Positions 1-8,765 of a stretch of DNA of 64,000 bases are shown here, piece by piece. The stretch is taken from positions 385,564 through 449,563 of the forward strand of contig PBJO01000007.1 of assembly GCA_002720745.1 (NCBI GenBank). The letters are read 5' to 3'. Below the pieces are notes generated by a model, which saw only the letters and a program-made list of their open reading frames with translations, had not been told where the DNA came from and searched no databases. A program made the position numbers and the translations under genes. Position 1 is the stretch's first letter. Each line of letters starts with the position of its first letter. This DNA comes from Balneola sp. (GTDB taxonomy: Bacteria > Bacteroidota > Rhodothermia > Balneolales > Balneolaceae).

Positions 1-482
1 GGTATGTTTACAAGTCCATCGGCTAACTGTACTACTTCCCGGCTTACGCCATTTAATTCTGTACCAAAGACCAATGCCGTTTTTTGATCTATGGGTACCT
101 CCGAAATGGGAGCATTACCATGGTGTGGGGAAGTGGCTAAAATAGTATAGCCTTTATTTTTCAATGACCTAAAACACTGTGAGACGTTGGACTCATAGGT
201 AGAATATTTATGCAAAGTCAACCATTTATGACTGCCAAGAGAACTGGTTGAACTCGACTCAAAACGATTTTTGTTTTCTATAATATGTACATCCTGAACA
301 CCAAAACCATCACAAGTACGCAAAATAGCATTGGCATTGTGAGTTTTGTGAATATCCTCAAGTACAATTGTTATGTTCCTAGTTCGGGAGCTAAGCACGT
401 CATCAATCCGTGATAAACGGTCTTCATTGATAAATTGTGCGAGGTAGGCTATTTCTTCTTGTAAACTATTAAACCCTTCCAA
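1..482 (-). CDS. SpoU/TrmH-family RNA 2'-O-ribose methyltransferase (partial, C-terminus off window)
   Basis: Reading the minus strand from a TTG codon at 482 gives a continuous frame to the window edge. It holds the SpoU signatures: an LEDIHKTHNANAILRTCDGF block near residue 30 (motif 1, with the Asn-Arg pair) and LVFGTELNGVSRE near the edge (motif 2, the knotted SAM site). These enzymes methylate the 2'-OH of a tRNA or rRNA nucleotide. The C-terminal third is cut off. No ATG lies in frame before an upstream stop, so TTG is the likely start. It sits 2 nt after the stop of the TIM-barrel gene, so the two probably share a transcript. The exact target (for example tRNA G18) cannot be told from this fragment. 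Confidence 0.85.
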   Translation of the reverse strand, partial: MEGFNSLQEEIAYLAQFINEDRLSRIDDVLSSRTRNITIVLEDIHKTHNANAILRTCDGFGVQDVHIIENKNRFESSSTSSLGSHKWLTLHKYSTYESNVSQCFRSLKNKGYTILATSPHHGNAPISEVPIDQKTALVFGTELNGVSREVVQLADGLVNI

Positions 483-484
483 AC

Positions 485-1381
485 TTACAGCGAATTCAAA
501 TATGTTAAGCCAGCTTCAATGTTTTGAATAGGTGTCTCTGTGCGTTCGTCTTCCACAAAGAGATAATCCACACCAGAGATGTTATTTAATTCGAAAATTT
601 CAGGGAATGGGATAATCCCTTTACCTATAGTAGTTTGATCCAAATTATTATCCGCATCCTTAACATGATAGGACAAAAACCGCCCTGGATATTTCTTAAC
701 AAATTCTAAAGGATTGACCCCTGCTTTACGCACCCAATACAAGTCAGCCTGAAAAGATACTTTGTTCGCATCGGTTTCAGTGATTAAGATATCCATCGGG
801 ATCCGGTCATCCGAAGTTATGAAGAATTCAAAATCATGATTATGATAGCCAAATCGTAAGCCAGCAGAGCTACATAGCTCACCAATTCTATTTAAGTTTT
901 CTGCAACACCATAGTAATCCTCTCTCATACTTTCATCTAGATAGGGAATAACAAGGTGTTTGGTATCCATTGCTAAGGCGGCATTGATAAAAATATCGGC
1001 TTGCTTATCCGTAAAATAACCTGTGTGTACCGAAGCAACATACATTCCTGTATTTTTGACTATAGTATTGAACTCCTCAGGGGTATACTGCCCAAAAAGT
1101 TTCCCATCCGTACCTAGTCCATAGGCTTCTATACATGAATATCCCAAGTTTGCTATGGCTGAAATGGTTTCTTCAAGATCTTCATTAAGTTCATTTCTAA
1201 CGGAGTAAATTTGCACTCCAATATCCTTAACCAAATTGTTGATGAGTGTTTTTCCCTGTTCAATAGAACCACTCTTAGAAGTACAAGCTGTCATTATATA
1301 GGGTAAACCCACCAAACCAGCACCAACAACACCTAGTTGTTCTAAAAACGTACGTCTGCTGTTTAAACTTTTTTTGTCCAT
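485..1381 (-). CDS. Tat-exported sugar phosphate isomerase/epimerase-like TIM-barrel protein
   Basis: This 298-aa protein begins with a twin-arginine signal (SRRTFLEQLGVVGAG, residues 8-22) and a hydrophobic stretch. ACTSK follows at about 32-36, so it may also be a lipoprotein. The rest matches the xylose isomerase-like TIM barrel (AP endonuclease 2 superfamily): GVQIYSVRNEL, a GYHNHDFEF metal-site segment, and a YHVKDAD segment near residue 240 that carries a metal His/Asp. Family members isomerise or epimerise sugars or inositol derivatives with a divalent metal. The substrate here is unknown. It is transcribed away from mtaB and leads into the SpoU methylase. A TatA gene lies at 21 kb. 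Confidence 0.85.
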   Translation of the reverse strand: MDKKSLNSRRTFLEQLGVVGAGLVGLPYIMTACTSKSGSIEQGKTLINNLVKDIGVQIYSVRNELNEDLEETISAIANLGYSCIEAYGLGTDGKLFGQYTPEEFNTIVKNTGMYVASVHTGYFTDKQADIFINAALAMDTKHLVIPYLDESMREDYYGVAENLNRIGELCSSAGLRFGYHNHDFEFFITSDDRIPMDILITETDANKVSFQADLYWVRKAGVNPLEFVKKYPGRFLSYHVKDADNNLDQTTIGKGIIPFPEIFELNNISGVDYLFVEDERTETPIQNIEAGLTYLNSL

Positions 1382-1536
1382 TAATTAAAACTACACATTA
1401 AGATTTATTAGTAAAGTGCGGGATATTTATCATTTTTACAAAAGATATTCTGATATCAGCAAAAATGGCGAAGTTACCTTAGCGACTATAGTGCGCAAAC
1501 GATAAGCCTCTAATAGCAGCAGCTAAATATTATTTT

Positions 1537-1544
1537 TATCTTGA
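1537..1544 (+). promoter_or_regulatory. candidate -7 element in front of mtaB
   Basis: TATCTTGA resembles the Bacteroidota-type TAnnTTTG -7 box with one mismatch. It ends 4 nt before the ATG at 1549, so either the message is nearly leaderless or translation starts at the next ATG (1564). No convincing TTG box is placed at a fixed distance, so support is weak. Confidence 0.25.
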
Positions 1545-1548
1545 CCTC

Positions 1549-2904
1549 ATGGATAAAGCAGTTATGAATAAAACGGTTGCCTTCAAAACCCTAGGGTGTA
1601 AACTCAATTTTTCAGAAACCTCTTCAATGAGACGAGAATTTCTAGAGGCAGGATATATTGAAAAAGAATTACAAGAATCCGCAGATATATATATTATAAA
1701 TACCTGCTCAGTAACTCTAGATGCTAACAGTACCTGCAGAAAAACGGTTCGGCGTGCCAGAAGAACCAACCCCAATGCTTTTATAGCCATAGTCGGTTGT
1801 TATGCCCAATTAAAACCAGAAGAAATTGCATCCATTGAGGGAGTTGATGTGGTACTAGGTGCGAAGGAGAAATTTGAATTACTTCATTTATTCGATGACT
1901 TTATAAAGCAAGAAAAAACCATTATTCATCGTGAAGATGTAAATAAGGCCGCCAAATTTCACCATGCATTTTCTTCTAATGATCGTACAAGGGCCTTTTT
2001 AAAAGTACAAGATGGATGCAACTATAAGTGCTCATTTTGCACCATTCCATTAGCTCGGGGTACAAGCAGAAGCCCTTCAATTGAATCGGTAGTACTTCAT
2101 GCTAAACGTTTAATTGAAAATGGCTTTAAAGAAATCATACTTACTGGCGTGAATACAGGTGATTTTGGATTTGGCCGAGATGATTCTTTTATAGACTTAC
2201 TATCTGAGATTCATAAACTAAATGGATTGAATAGACTACGCATTTCATCCATCGAACCCAACCTATTGCATCCAGAAATTATCGATTTGATAGCCTCTTC
2301 CAGTACGCTCCAGCCTCATTTTCATATTCCCTTACAGTCAGGTTCTGACACGGTTCTAAGGCTTATGAAACGTAGATACGACACGAAGCTATATCGGCAA
2401 AGAGTAGAATATATACGAAAACAAATACCTGATGCTTGTATCGGTGTCGATGTGATTACCGGTCATCCAGGCGAGACAATGGAACTCTTTCAAGAATCAG
2501 TTGAATTCTTAAACGAATTGGCTATCAGCTATCTGCACGTTTTCACTTATTCAGAACGTCCAGACACCCATGCTTTAAGTCTCACACCTATTGTTCCTAA
2601 ATCCGAGCGCAAACGCAGGACCGCTGTATATCGCATGCTATCTGAAAAGAAACGACACAGATTTAATCAACAATTTAGAGGTGATACACGTCCTGTACTC
2701 TTTGAAACTAACTCAAAAGATGGGCTACTAATGGGTTGGACTGATAATTATGTAAGAGTAGCTGTCCCCTATCACCCCTCTTTAGAAAATAGTCTGATTT
2801 TATTACCGCTAAAAAAGTACACGTCTCGTGGGTTCTATGAGGAAGTAATTGAAGGTACTATTCTAGATGAACTAAGTGTAATGGAGTCTCTGGTCAATGG
2901 GTAA
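1549..2904 (+). CDS. mtaB: tRNA (N6-threonylcarbamoyl-A37) C2-methylthiotransferase MtaB
   Basis: This 451-aa radical-SAM enzyme converts t6A37 to ms2t6A37 in ANN-decoding tRNAs. The N-terminal UPF0004 domain has cysteines C17, C53 and C84 for the auxiliary 4Fe-4S cluster. The radical-SAM motif is C157-x3-C161-x2-C164. A short TRAM-like tail follows residue ~370. The TLGCKLNFSE opening and MKRRYDT segment are typical of MtaB rather than MiaB or RimO. A second ATG at 1564 (MNKTVAFKTLGC) would match the usual family start better. The next gene overlaps it by 8 nt, which suggests translational coupling. Confidence 0.93.
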   Translation: MDKAVMNKTVAFKTLGCKLNFSETSSMRREFLEAGYIEKELQESADIYIINTCSVTLDANSTCRKTVRRARRTNPNAFIAIVGCYAQLKPEEIASIEGVDVVLGAKEKFELLHLFDDFIKQEKTIIHREDVNKAAKFHHAFSSNDRTRAFLKVQDGCNYKCSFCTIPLARGTSRSPSIESVVLHAKRLIENGFKEIILTGVNTGDFGFGRDDSFIDLLSEIHKLNGLNRLRISSIEPNLLHPEIIDLIASSSTLQPHFHIPLQSGSDTVLRLMKRRYDTKLYRQRVEYIRKQIPDACIGVDVITGHPGETMELFQESVEFLNELAISYLHVFTYSERPDTHALSLTPIVPKSERKRRTAVYRMLSEKKRHRFNQQFRGDTRPVLFETNSKDGLLMGWTDNYVRVAVPYHPSLENSLILLPLKKYTSRGFYEEVIEGTILDELSVMESLVNG

Positions 2905-3502
2905 AGAAACACTTGAAAAAGAATTAGCTCGTTTTTTAAAAGAACAAACCTCTCATTTAGCTCCAATTCCTGTAGCACTACTACAAAAATATATAATCGA
3001 ATTAGAAGAAAATACTTCTACGCCTGAAAGCGTCGAACTTCTCATTGTTGTTACTAAGAAAGATGCTTATCAACTTACTAAAGGTAGTAGCAACAAGGAC
3101 TCAGAGATTGATTTACTACTCAAAAACCTACTCAAAGCTAAAGGTTTAGATCATAAGAAAATATGTATATATGCACTTGATGTACCTGATGCATCACCGA
3201 TTTCTACAGCAAACAGACCAGATGCATTGGTCGAAAAAGACTCTCAAGAAAAGCTTATTAAGCGTTTCCTAGGTGACATTAAACATATACAGCCGAGCTA
3301 TATCATCCTATTTAACGGGAGAATAGCCCCGCTGTTTGATGGTTCTAATAAATCCATCCTACCCTTGGCAAAAATGGGTGAATTATTCGAGTTAGAACAT
3401 AGCCAATGCCTAGTCACCCATTGTTTAAACGATTTGCTAAGTAATAAATCTCTTAAGCGCGAGACTTGGGATCATGTCCAAAAAATTCCATCCAATTTTT
3501 AA
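2897..3502 (+). CDS. uncharacterised protein, possibly a degenerate family-4 uracil-DNA-glycosylase-like fold
   Basis: This 201-aa soluble protein starts inside the mtaB 3' end (ATGGGTAAAG, 8-nt overlap). I do not recognise it firmly. Its second half runs in the order seen at the C-terminus of family-4 UDGs: PSYIILFNGRIAPLF (about 136-150), then VTHCLNDLLSNKSLKRETW (about 173-191), where UDG4 proteins have a THP-loop and a KR-x-xW helix. The GE(A/S)PG catalytic loop and the Fe-S cysteines expected from active enzymes are not visible, and the usual catalytic His position is Cys. If the fold assignment is right, it is a non-catalytic relative. The function is unknown. Confidence 0.6.
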   Translation: MGKETLEKELARFLKEQTSHLAPIPVALLQKYIIELEENTSTPESVELLIVVTKKDAYQLTKGSSNKDSEIDLLLKNLLKAKGLDHKKICIYALDVPDASPISTANRPDALVEKDSQEKLIKRFLGDIKHIQPSYIILFNGRIAPLFDGSNKSILPLAKMGELFELEHSQCLVTHCLNDLLSNKSLKRETWDHVQKIPSNF

Positions 3503-3568
3503 AGTTACTCTAAACTTTCATTACATTGTGCCTTACCAACTGAACAGGTTTAAAAGAAATAGTTTTAC

Positions 3569-5074
3569 GTGGAGAACAACAAAGAAAACTTACAGGGACG
3601 TGTCCCGCCCCAGGCCGTAGAGATTGAGCAAGCGGTAATTGGCTCAATGCTTATAGAACATGGAGCGGCTACAATAGCTCTTCAAATGCTGAAAGTGGAA
3701 GATTTCTATCAGCATTCTCATCAACATATCTTCCAAACACTTTCAAGACTTTATGAGAGGGATAATCCTTTAGATTTATTGACGGTCGAAAATGAACTCA
3801 AGGATCTAAATTTACTCGAAGCGGTTGGAGGTCCCTCCTATTTATCAGATTTAACAAGGATGGTCAGTTCATCTGCTAATATTGAGTATCATGCTCAAAT
3901 AATTACTGAAAAAGCAATCAAACGAAATCTTATAAAAAACTGCACAGAGGTCATTACTGAATCCTATGACTCTAGCTCAGATGCTTATGATGTATTAGAT
4001 GATGCCGAACAACGTATTTTTGATTTAGCGAATCAAAAAAGTAAAAGTAGTGCTAAACCAGTAGCAGATGTTTTAAAAGATACCCTAGCCTATTTGGAAG
4101 ATATGAGGGGAAAAAAATATGGAATAACAGGAATACCTTCTGGACTTAACGTAGATGAGATTACAGCGGGCTGGCAAAAAGGCGACTTAGTAATCATAGC
4201 CGCTCGCCCCTCAATGGGTAAAACAGCTTTTGTACTTACGGCTGCTCGGAATGCAGCATTGCATCATGATGAAAACCTTAAGACCAATGTGGCAATATTC
4301 TCTCTCGAGATGTCTAACCAATCTCTAGTACAACGTTTATTAACCATGGAAGCACGTGTACGATCAGACGAAGCTAGAAAGGGAACACTAAATGATGAAC
4401 ACTTCAAAGACCTAATTGAAGCAGCAGGTAGACTTTTTGCCTCACAAATCTTTATTGATGATACCCCAGCAATAACACTAATGGAACTTCGAGCTAAGGC
4501 TCGTAGATTGAAATCCGAACACGATATAGGGCTTATCATTATCGATTATCTACAACTTATGCAAGGGTCCACTAGAGAAAATCGAAATCGTGAGCAAGAA
4601 ATTGCCTCTATTTCTAGAGGATTAAAATCATTGGCAAAGGAGCTTGATGTGCCCGTTATTGCTCTCTCACAGTTATCTAGAGCAGTAGAGCAGCGTGGTG
4701 GTGACAAGAGACCTCAACTGAGTGACCTTAGAGAATCTGGTTCTATAGAGCAAGATGCTGATGTGGTTATGTTTTTGTATCGCCCAGAATATTATGGCAT
4801 AACAACCACAGCAGAAGGACAATCGACTTCTGGTATGGCTGAAGTCATTGTTGGAAAGCAAAGGAACGGACCAGTTGGATCAAAAATGCTTTATTTTGTC
4901 AAAAATTATGCTAGATTTGAAAATTTAACAGTAAATGATCCCCCAGCTGACTTTATTGGTGCTCCATTAGAAGAAAATCGACTTTCAACTACGAGGGGTT
5001 TTTCTGCTTCCAGCGCAGCAGATGCAATGCTTCCAAGTAGTCCAATACCCCCGGACGATGAAGCTCCGTTTTAA
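3569..5074 (+). CDS. dnaB: replicative DNA helicase DnaB
   Basis: This 501-aa hexameric 5'-3' helicase of the replication fork has the expected two-part layout. The N-terminal DnaB domain spans about 12-115 (PPQAVEIEQAVIGSML). The RecA-like DnaB_C domain has Walker A in AARPSMGKTA (211-220), Walker B in LIIIDYLQLM (about 319-328), and the SQLSRAVEQR and DLRESGSIEQDADV motifs. Translation starts at GTG. There is no intein and no frameshift, and the length is normal. It is convergent with the DUF3524 gene, with only 4 nt between the stops. Confidence 0.97.
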   Translation: MENNKENLQGRVPPQAVEIEQAVIGSMLIEHGAATIALQMLKVEDFYQHSHQHIFQTLSRLYERDNPLDLLTVENELKDLNLLEAVGGPSYLSDLTRMVSSSANIEYHAQIITEKAIKRNLIKNCTEVITESYDSSSDAYDVLDDAEQRIFDLANQKSKSSAKPVADVLKDTLAYLEDMRGKKYGITGIPSGLNVDEITAGWQKGDLVIIAARPSMGKTAFVLTAARNAALHHDENLKTNVAIFSLEMSNQSLVQRLLTMEARVRSDEARKGTLNDEHFKDLIEAAGRLFASQIFIDDTPAITLMELRAKARRLKSEHDIGLIIIDYLQLMQGSTRENRNREQEIASISRGLKSLAKELDVPVIALSQLSRAVEQRGGDKRPQLSDLRESGSIEQDADVVMFLYRPEYYGITTTAEGQSTSGMAEVIVGKQRNGPVGSKMLYFVKNYARFENLTVNDPPADFIGAPLEENRLSTTRGFSASSAADAMLPSSPIPPDDEAPF

Positions 5075-5078
5075 TAGG

Positions 5079-6191
5079 CTAACTATCAATTACTTCTTCG
5101 AAGAGGGCATCAAAATCACGAGATCTAACCCTCCAGTCTAAATGCCTATTTATAGATTGTAAACTTCTTTTGGGCAATGGTTTAGTTTTATTAGTTAATA
5201 AGTTTTTTAATAAATAAAACAACTGATCCTCGTCTTCATACAGTATCTTTGAATGTAATAATGGATTATGAAGACTCTCAGGTATTAGTTCTGGATAATG
5301 CAAGGTTGAGGGCACTAATGGATGGCACCCACAATAAATGGCTTCCATGATGGATACGCAGAAAAACTCATAGCTAGCAGTTGACACCACTATATCGCCT
5401 GAGTGTAGCAACTTACTATAGCTCTCTTTATCGTCCACATAACCAAAATGACGAATTTGATCACCAAATCGTTGCCAAGCTTTTGTGAATTCTTCGGGCT
5501 TGTCATGTGTACTATCCCCCGCTAATATTAGATCAAACGCTATGTCTATATCGTTTAATCTGTTAAGTACCCTGAAAAACATAGCTGGATTGCGATCAAA
5601 TTGCCATTGTTGATTCCATACAATTACTGGCCGTTTATTTTCTTTTCGAGTATCTGGGCTGCTATTAAAATAACTGAGATCTAAACCGGGGTACAAAACG
5701 ACGCTTTTAGCTCTTATTTCGTCTACCGTTATATAATGTTTATCACCAGGAAAATGATCCAAAAAACCCGAAAGGGCTTGCAACAAATCCTCCAAATGAA
5801 ATTCTGACGAAAAAATGAGTTTATCGGCAACTAACATACTCAGGTAATTAATGTAACAGTAGGTCATGTCACGTTGCTCGCCATTGGGGATGGGCCGGGT
5901 AAACTGGTTATCATGCATGTACATAATCTTTGGTGTATGTGCAAACCGAGGATTTGTCAATGCAATAAAAGCAGGTAAATTCATCATACTACTGCTAAGC
6001 AATAGATCAATATCATCAGGAATATTCTTGGTCATTTCTGCAAGTGTGACAGAATCTCCATGCATACGCCACTTCCACCCTTTATAATTTAGTTTTACCG
6101 GGATTATTTCATGCTTAGAATGCCTAGCAAGACCCTTTAAAAAAGCGCGATGGGATCCACTGTAATAGGGCTCTACTGCTAAGACATTCAT
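5079..6191 (-). CDS. DUF3524-type glycosyltransferase (tRNA-queuosine mannosyltransferase/GTDC1 family)
   Basis: This 370-aa GT-B protein opens with VEPYYSGSHRAFLKGL and KGWKWRMHGDSV, the signature of the DUF3524 domain. The animal member GTDC1 (QTMAN) mannosylates queuosine in tRNA-Asp. The C-terminal half carries a GT4-like donor domain: VIVWNQQWQFDRNPAMFFR, then VVSTASYEFFCVSIMEA with the acidic donor-site residue. In bacteria the acceptor is inferred only. A queuosine synthesis gene (queG) lies 10 kb away, which fits a tRNA-Q role. Its ATG overlaps the mutL stop by 1 nt. Confidence 0.8.
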   Translation of the reverse strand: MNVLAVEPYYSGSHRAFLKGLARHSKHEIIPVKLNYKGWKWRMHGDSVTLAEMTKNIPDDIDLLLSSSMMNLPAFIALTNPRFAHTPKIMYMHDNQFTRPIPNGEQRDMTYCYINYLSMLVADKLIFSSEFHLEDLLQALSGFLDHFPGDKHYITVDEIRAKSVVLYPGLDLSYFNSSPDTRKENKRPVIVWNQQWQFDRNPAMFFRVLNRLNDIDIAFDLILAGDSTHDKPEEFTKAWQRFGDQIRHFGYVDDKESYSKLLHSGDIVVSTASYEFFCVSIMEAIYCGCHPLVPSTLHYPELIPESLHNPLLHSKILYEDEDQLFYLLKNLLTNKTKPLPKRSLQSINRHLDWRVRSRDFDALFEEVIDS

Positions 6192-8008
6192 TACCGGAAC
6201 CTCTGCTGGATTTCGCTTAATGACATAAATAAAATTGTGGGATGTTTAAGGGGGTCATAATAGGGTTCATCACAAGCAAATAACTCATCCACCAATGCTT
6301 CCATCTGCTCTTGTTTTAATTTACGACCTTTCTGAATAGCCGCCTTCGTGGCAAAAGCTAACGCTAAACGTTCTCTAGCATCAAAACTAACTACGTTATC
6401 AAGTTCACGGTACGTCTGCAACAAATCGGTAATCATACCAGCCTCATCTCCTTTGGTAATATCAGAGGGAACTCCATCAATCAAAATAGAATAACCACTT
6501 AATAAACTAACAGAAAAGCCAATTTTTTGAATGAGTGGGTATATCTCCTTAAGTAATGTGTAATCACTTGCAGACAAATCTATTTGCTGGGAGAAAAGTA
6601 GTTGCTGAGTACTTGGAAGTGCTAAATCAGCCGCTTTTAGTGTTTTTTCGAATAAAATTCGTTTATGCGCATAATATTGATCAATTAAGCACAAGCCCGT
6701 TCGCGTTTGAGTAACAATATAACTGGCATGTAACTGCCAATAAAGACCATTAATAAGACGATCATCATCACCCTCTACTAAGGTAGTCTGACTTCTTTGC
6801 TCCCATGGCTCATTTGCATATTGTTGACGGACTATTTCACCTTGGCCACCTAGTTCATTAACTAGATTGCTTGCTTTCAAAAAGTTTAATCCCTTCGCTT
6901 TTACCCCAAATGGATGTTGCTCATCAACAATCGCTTGGCTTTGTTGATGATTAATTCCTGCACCCTCTAATACTGATTCACTAGGAATAATCGGTACATA
7001 AAGGTGTTTATTTAGTGTTTTCTTCAATACAGAAACGCTTAACTGTATGACCGAGCGCTCGTCTTCAAATTTTATTTCTGACTTTGCGGGATGAACATTT
7101 ACATCTATTTTATCAGGCTCTATTTCAATAAATAGAATAAAGAAAGGATACTCATTGGCATGCGTCCAACTATCATACAAACTCAGTAATAGATGCATGA
7201 GATAGCGATGCTGAAAAGGCCGACCATTTACAAATAAAAACTGTTCTCCTCGCGATTTTTTACTCAATTTCGGATCTCCCGCAATTCCATGCACAGAAAC
7301 GTAGCTAGTTTGTTGATTGAATGGGATTAAACTGGCTTTATATCGTTTTCCAAACATACTCACAATACGTTCATTTAAAGACTGCATAGGCAGTTGATAC
7401 ACTGTATCCGCGCCCGATATGAAGGTAAAAGAAATTTTAGGATGGCTAATCACTGCATGTTGCACTGTTTTTAATATATGCCGGAATTCAGTGGCATCTG
7501 TTTTTAAAAATCGTCTCCGCGCAGGTACATTAAAAAATAAATTTCGAACAATGATTTGGGTACCATTTTTTGCAGCGACTGGGCTCTTTTGCTGTATCTC
7601 ACCACCATGCGATCGCAGCAACCAACCAGCATCATGATCATGCAACTTGGATTTGGCTTCCACTTGGGATATCGCTGAAATAGAGGATATAGCTTCTCCC
7701 CTAAATCCCATTGTTCGGATAGCAAATAAATCATCTAGAGCTTGAATTTTTGAGGTAGCATGCCTTGTAAAACATCGTTCCAGGTCAACCTCACTCATTC
7801 CACACCCATTATCTGTTACTTGAATCAAAGTCCTACCAGAATGTTCGATGATCAATTCAATATTGTCAGCCCCAGCATCAATAGAATTATCTAGTAGCTC
7901 CTTGACTACCGAGGCCGGACGTTGTATGACCTCACCAGCTGCAATTTTATCAATAATGGTGTCAGGTAATAGGCGAATATAACTCTCAGGTTCTTTCACC
8001 TTTGTCAT
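6191..8008 (-). CDS. mutL: DNA mismatch repair protein MutL
   Basis: This 605-aa protein couples mismatch recognition by MutS to strand removal. The GHKL ATPase motifs are intact: KELLDNSIDAGAD (37-48), TDNGCGM (65-71), GFRGEAISSI (101-110) and VNVHPAKSEIKF (303-314). The C-terminal dimerisation domain is present, but the endonuclease site is degraded. The DQHAxxE position reads DQYYAHKR (443-450), the ACR helix reads AFATKAAIQK (551-560), and the CPHGRPT position reads DPLKHPT. It therefore probably acts without its own nicking activity. A 69-aa membrane-protein gene sits directly upstream with a 4-nt overlap. Confidence 0.95.
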   Translation of the reverse strand: MTKVKEPESYIRLLPDTIIDKIAAGEVIQRPASVVKELLDNSIDAGADNIELIIEHSGRTLIQVTDNGCGMSEVDLERCFTRHATSKIQALDDLFAIRTMGFRGEAISSISAISQVEAKSKLHDHDAGWLLRSHGGEIQQKSPVAAKNGTQIIVRNLFFNVPARRRFLKTDATEFRHILKTVQHAVISHPKISFTFISGADTVYQLPMQSLNERIVSMFGKRYKASLIPFNQQTSYVSVHGIAGDPKLSKKSRGEQFLFVNGRPFQHRYLMHLLLSLYDSWTHANEYPFFILFIEIEPDKIDVNVHPAKSEIKFEDERSVIQLSVSVLKKTLNKHLYVPIIPSESVLEGAGINHQQSQAIVDEQHPFGVKAKGLNFLKASNLVNELGGQGEIVRQQYANEPWEQRSQTTLVEGDDDRLINGLYWQLHASYIVTQTRTGLCLIDQYYAHKRILFEKTLKAADLALPSTQQLLFSQQIDLSASDYTLLKEIYPLIQKIGFSVSLLSGYSILIDGVPSDITKGDEAGMITDLLQTYRELDNVVSFDARERLALAFATKAAIQKGRKLKQEQMEALVDELFACDEPYYDPLKHPTILFMSLSEIQQRFR

Positions 8009-8214
8009 AACACACTAATAAGATAAACAACTAATGATAAGAGTATGAACAAAAAGAATACCCGAACAAATTGTTTGGGCTGCAGACGATTATGTGTCTG
8101 AAATTTTATGCGCTTTTTCCGGCTTTCTTTCTCATCCTCTTCTGGATTATAATACCTAAACGGCAAATCGAACTGTTTGGGTTTTGGTCGATGACCAAAC
8201 ATGGGTTTCATCAT
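8005..8214 (-). CDS. small single-pass membrane protein upstream of mutL
   Basis: This is a 69-aa protein. About 45 residues are charged and basic (KPKQFDLPFRYYNPEEDEKE, then KKRIKF), followed by one hydrophobic helix at the extreme C-terminus (VRVFFLFILLSLVVYLISVL). This layout suggests a tail-anchored inner-membrane protein with a cytosolic N-terminus. Its stop overlaps the mutL start (ATGA type, 4 nt), so the two are translationally coupled. I do not recognise the family. The tight coupling and the sensible topology argue that it is a real gene. Confidence 0.65.
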   Translation of the reverse strand: MMKPMFGHRPKPKQFDLPFRYYNPEEDEKESRKKRIKFQTHNRLQPKQFVRVFFLFILLSLVVYLISVL

Positions 8215-8381
8215 AACATATAGCTTTTATTTCTTACTGAATAATACCGAATACATCATCAAATTTCAGCTTTAGCATAAAAGCAATATATAATACCTAG
8301 AGCTATATTCTTTGACACTTGAGATACATCGAATTCATGCAATTTGTAGTAATTACAAGTGTGTAAATCGAGGCCAGAAAG

Positions 8382-8765
8382 CTAGGTATTCACTTGCAGC
8401 AAATTAATTAACCGAACTAATTCATCATTTTTAAAGGGCTTTTTAAGCTGATGTTTGACCAATGGAGAAATTGGGCCATCCTTGAGCATCTCATCTGTAC
8501 GTTGATGATCGGCGCTCAACAGAATAACTGAGCTATTTCTTTTAATTAAGCGGTCGGAAACCTTATTGAGCCATTGGATACCCGATTCTGTTGGCAAAAA
8601 TAAATCACAAATAATGATGTCCGGTATATGCGCTTCAAGCCAGGCATCAGCTTCTATACTACTACCTACTGTTTTTACTTTAATTTCATAAATCTGAAGG
8701 AGGTCTTCAATAACTTCTCGAAGTAATTGATCATCTTCAACAACTAAAACAGTGTCTTTTGACAT
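8382..8765 (-). CDS. single-domain response regulator
   Basis: This 127-aa CheY-like receiver has no output domain. The acidic pocket is E10-D11-D12, the phospho-acceptor is D54 (IIICDLFLP), the switch residue is S84 (LLSADH) and the conserved Lys is K109 followed by Pro. Its start lies inside the histidine kinase gene with a 22-nt overlap, so the two are made together and the kinase is its likely donor. With no DNA-binding domain it must act by protein contact or as a phospho-relay intermediate. Confidence 0.88.
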   Translation of the reverse strand: MSKDTVLVVEDDQLLREVIEDLLQIYEIKVKTVGSSIEADAWLEAHIPDIIICDLFLPTESGIQWLNKVSDRLIKRNSSVILLSADHQRTDEMLKDGPISPLVKHQLKKPFKNDELVRLINLLQVNT

